A stretch of DNA of 17,178 bases from Nitratifractor sp. (GTDB taxonomy: Bacteria; Campylobacterota; Campylobacteria; Campylobacterales; Sulfurovaceae): positions 1 through 17,178 of the forward strand of contig WFSU01000023.1 in the NCBI GenBank assembly GCA_015485845.1. Direction: 5' to 3'. The position numbers were made by a program, and so were the translations under genes. Of the stretch, positions 14,768-17,178 are shown in pieces (position 1 is the stretch's first letter; every line of letters starts with the position of its first letter). The notes beneath the pieces were generated by a model. The model made no database searches and was not told the origin of the DNA. It worked only from the letters and a program-made list of their open reading frames with translations.

Positions 14768-16813
14768 TTACCTCTGTTTATTATACTTGATGAGATTGTC
14801 AAGTGGAGTAATGATGTCCTCTGAGGCTTGTGTGAGCGCAAGAAAATCACCTGTTTCAGCCGTTTTTTGTAACTCACCTGCCCTAAAGGCAATGTGATCC
14901 AAGCCGATGTTTGAACATACACCTTTGAGGACATGAAAATCTTCAACAAGTAATTTTGTATTCTTATTTTTAAAATTAATTTTTAAACGTTCAAGGTAAT
15001 TCTCAATACTTTCAAGTGCTTTGGCATAAAGTTTTTTTGAAATATCTTCCGAGAAATTTGTTTCCAAGTGTTTGAAAGCAAGTGATTCTAATTCTTCAGG
15101 GGTATGTGCAGAAACTTTGGTCTTTTGGGGAGTTGCCTTTTCTGTTTGAGAGAAATCTTGATTAATGATTTTTAGAAGTTTATTTTCGATATCAACTTTA
15201 GAAAGTGGTTTTTCAATAAAGTCATTCATCCCGGATGATTTGGCTGCAAGCTTATCTTCTTTATATACATTGGCACTCATGCAAATAATAGGTATTGAGC
15301 TGTTGAATTTTCTAATAGCCCTTGTTGCTTCCAAGCCATCCATCACCGGCATTCTCATATCCATCAGGATAAGATCATACTGGTTATCCTTTGCTTTTTC
15401 GACGGCCTCTTTCCCATCAATTGCCGTATCACAGGAGATCGAGAAAAAGTTGTTAAGCATCTCTTTTTCATATTCTCTGTTGATGTCGACATCTTCTACA
15501 ATAAGGAGCTTTAAATCTGAATAATCGATTTCTTCTTTATGCCTGAATAACTCCTCTGCATTGATGGATCCTAACTCTTCAATAAAACGTTGATAAGGGA
15601 TGGGTTTTTCAATGGTGCTGTCAAATTCAACCATATCTTTATCGTCCCCTTCGCCCAGCAGTGCAACAAGCTTAATATCTGGATTTATGGCACGTAGCGT
15701 TCCTGCTATATACTGTGTATTTTCTTTGAATATATCTAAATCAAATACGGCCACATCGTAAAACTTACCACCGGCAATCATTTGGATCAAAGAGGAAGTG
15801 ATATCTGAATTTTGAGGATAATAGTTCTGGAAGTTGATACCGTAATTCATAAACTCTTTTGAAAGTTTGTCTACAAAGTCATTTCTTTCAGAGAACATCA
15901 TGATACTGGAACCTTTTAACTCCTGTCCAAATTCTCGTTTATTGGATTTTTCAACGACGAATGTTATGGAGAAACTACTTCCTGCACCTGCTGTAGATTT
16001 GACAGTAATACCCCCACCCATTAGTTGCGCCAGCTGCTGGGAGATAAAGAGTCCCAAACCGGTTCCCTGTGTTTTATCAGTGGATTGAAATGGATCAAAA
16101 AGTGTATTTTTGATTTCTTCCGGGATACCGTTACCTGTGTCATCAATATTTATAACCACTTTGAGTTTATTCTCTTTTATTTCTTCCATCTCTTTGATAT
16201 AAAAACGAATAGAGCCTTGTTGGGTAAATTTGGCCGCGTTTGAAAGTATATTTATAATCACTTGCTTGAGACGCTTATCATCACCAATAATGGAATAATC
16301 TAACATCGGGATATCCGTTTTAAATTCAACATCACGTGCAACTTTGGATTTGATGAGGCTGGCACAATCATTTAATACATCATCAAGATCAAATTTTTTG
16401 GGTGAAAGTTCAATTCGATTATCTTCTAATTTTGCCACATCCAACAGATCACTGATAAGTGCCAGAAGATGGTCGGAACTTTGTCTGATGTTATTGAGAT
16501 AACGCTTTTGCTTAGTGTTCAGTGTGGTGTCCTCGAGAAGTTCTGTGTAACCTAGTATGGAAGTAAGTGGAGTGCGCAACTCGTGACTGATTGAAGCAAT
16601 AAAACGTTTTTCGTTGGAAAGGGATTTTTTCAGGTCTGCATTGACTTCCGTGAGCAGATGAGACAAAGTGAGTTTATCTTCATTGACTTTGACATACCGA
16701 GTTTCCAATTTTTTAGCTTTTCTTTCCAAGAGAGCAGATTCAGTAAGAAGTTGTTCCTTCACTGTAGAATCTGGAAGACTGTTGATGAGTGTTGTGATTC
16801 TGTTTGCAGGCAT
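14768..16813 (-). CDS. Soluble hybrid histidine kinase (HisKA-HATPase-REC-REC-Hpt)
   Basis: 681 aa with no signal peptide or membrane segment. An N-terminal helical, coiled-coil-like region (about 15-70) replaces a sensor domain. Next is HisKA with phospho-His77 in SISHELRTPLTSILGY, then HATPase with the N box NILSNAAKFT (188-197), DTGNG (225-229) and GTGLGL (250-255). A degenerate receiver (about 301-410) keeps Asp358 and Lys403 but has lost the usual acidic pair and Ser/Thr. A complete receiver (about 435-550; Glu440-Asp441, Asp485 in LMDMRMP, Lys535) is followed by an Hpt domain with His627 in DFHVLKG. This makes a multistep phosphorelay, ending on the downstream response regulator. AGGA precedes the ATG, 3 nt after the FIST gene stop, so the FIST protein probably supplies the sensing. 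Confidence 0.93.
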   Translation of the reverse strand: MPANRITTLINSLPDSTVKEQLLTESALLERKAKKLETRYVKVNEDKLTLSHLLTEVNADLKKSLSNEKRFIASISHELRTPLTSILGYTELLEDTTLNTKQKRYLNNIRQSSDHLLALISDLLDVAKLEDNRIELSPKKFDLDDVLNDCASLIKSKVARDVEFKTDIPMLDYSIIGDDKRLKQVIINILSNAAKFTQQGSIRFYIKEMEEIKENKLKVVINIDDTGNGIPEEIKNTLFDPFQSTDKTQGTGLGLFISQQLAQLMGGGITVKSTAGAGSSFSITFVVEKSNKREFGQELKGSSIMMFSERNDFVDKLSKEFMNYGINFQNYYPQNSDITSSLIQMIAGGKFYDVAVFDLDIFKENTQYIAGTLRAINPDIKLVALLGEGDDKDMVEFDSTIEKPIPYQRFIEELGSINAEELFRHKEEIDYSDLKLLIVEDVDINREYEKEMLNNFFSISCDTAIDGKEAVEKAKDNQYDLILMDMRMPVMDGLEATRAIRKFNSSIPIICMSANVYKEDKLAAKSSGMNDFIEKPLSKVDIENKLLKIINQDFSQTEKATPQKTKVSAHTPEELESLAFKHLETNFSEDISKKLYAKALESIENYLERLKINFKNKNTKLLVEDFHVLKGVCSNIGLDHIAFRAGELQKTAETGDFLALTQASEDIITPLDNLIKYNKQR

Positions 16814-16816
16814 GAT

Positions 16817-17178
16817 TTAGTCCTTTTCTCTTAATAATACTGTGACAAATGTCTCGTTGTGAAAGCCATATTCCCCAGGGGAAGCACCAATTTCGCCATA
16901 AACAAAGAATCCAATAAGTGGAGATTTTGAAACTGTTGAGGCGCTTTCAATCTCCTCAACCGTGAAAGGCCCCAAGACCTCTTTGCGTGAACAGCAGGAA
17001 AAGACCAGTGCGACATCAGCCTGATAATCCTCTTTTCCAGAGAGTGATTCTGTGATACTTCTACTCACATGATCCATAATTTCTTTACCTTGGGGTACTG
17101 CCATGCGCACTTTTGATTTCTCTTCTACATGGCCTGCAAATATCATGGATCCATCATCATTGATGCCGAGTGGAGCAC
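16817..17178 (-). CDS. FIST-domain signal-sensing protein, C-terminal part (cut by window edge)
   Basis: Only the last 119 residues are present; the frame is open to the right edge, so the start lies outside. It matches the FIST C-terminal domain: a central strand with paired cysteines (LVFSCCSRKEVLG) and the terminal GFFVYGEIGASPGEYGFHNETFVTVLL, with the family's GE-IG and F-H-N-T pattern. FIST proteins are intracellular sensors proposed to bind small ligands such as amino acids and are often encoded beside kinases or cyclic-di-GMP proteins. Here it is the first visible gene of a three-gene operon, 3 nt before a kinase that has no sensor domain of its own. The Met at 17146 is internal, not the start. 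The ligand is unknown. Confidence 0.85.
   Translation of the reverse strand, partial: APLGINDDGSMIFAGHVEEKSKVRMAVPQGKEIMDHVSRSITESLSGKEDYQADVALVFSCCSRKEVLGPFTVEEIESASTVSKSPLIGFFVYGEIGASPGEYGFHNETFVTVLLREKD

Overview
The window reads as a chromosomal segment of a Campylobacterota (epsilonproteobacterial) chemolithoautotroph of the Sulfurimonas/Sulfuricurvum type. The evidence is a two-subunit ATP citrate lyase (aclB-aclA, the marker of the reductive TCA cycle in this group), a radical SAM aminofutalosine synthase (mqnE, futalosine route to menaquinone) and the protein style of the remaining genes. The genus is an inference from gene content; no database was searched.

Layout. Positions 1-270 (minus strand) hold the aclBA terminator, followed by a textbook stable-RNA promoter: an A/T-rich UP element, TTGACA, 17 bp, TATAAT and a GC-rich discriminator. 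Beyond it lies a leader with a boxB-like hairpin and a boxA-like element. It points off the left edge, so a 16S rRNA gene (rrn operon) probably starts just outside the window. Positions 270-6593 are a minus-strand metabolic block: mqnE, gltA (citrate synthase), trpG/pabA, aclB, aclA. Each unit has its own likely promoter, and only aclB and aclA are tightly coupled. A short palindrome-rich intergenic region at about 6594-6662 separates mqnE from the divergent plus-strand pair glnD-glmS (PII uridylyltransferase and glucosamine-6-phosphate synthase). Next is a mazE-mazF toxin-antitoxin pair (11020-11597) driven by an exact consensus sigma70 promoter with an inverted repeat over the start region and Shine-Dalgarno. 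Then come a minus-strand TauE/SafE-type permease (convergent with mazF, stop codons overlapping) and a plus-strand secreted M15 peptidase with a C-terminal LysM domain.

Positions 13354-13684 have no confident gene; two tiny overlapping ORFs are noted. From 13685 to the right edge, a minus-strand and markedly AT-rich signalling operon runs from a FIST-domain sensor (cut by the window edge) to a soluble hybrid histidine kinase (HisKA, HATPase, degenerate receiver, receiver, Hpt) and then a receiver/HD-GYP protein. Its HD dyad is altered to Tyr-Asp although the GYP motif is intact. The three genes are spaced by 3 nt and look like a complete cytosolic phosphorelay.

Functionally, the left half is central carbon and nitrogen metabolism: cleavage and synthesis of citrate, glutamine sensing, glutamine-dependent amination, menaquinone. 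The right half is accessory (toxin-antitoxin, permease, peptidoglycan enzyme, signalling). I saw no CRISPR array, IS element, tRNA or phage gene. The most unusual items are the FIST phosphorelay with its degenerate YD-GYP output protein, the palindromic candidate operator at the aclBA promoter, and the mazEF promoter/operator.
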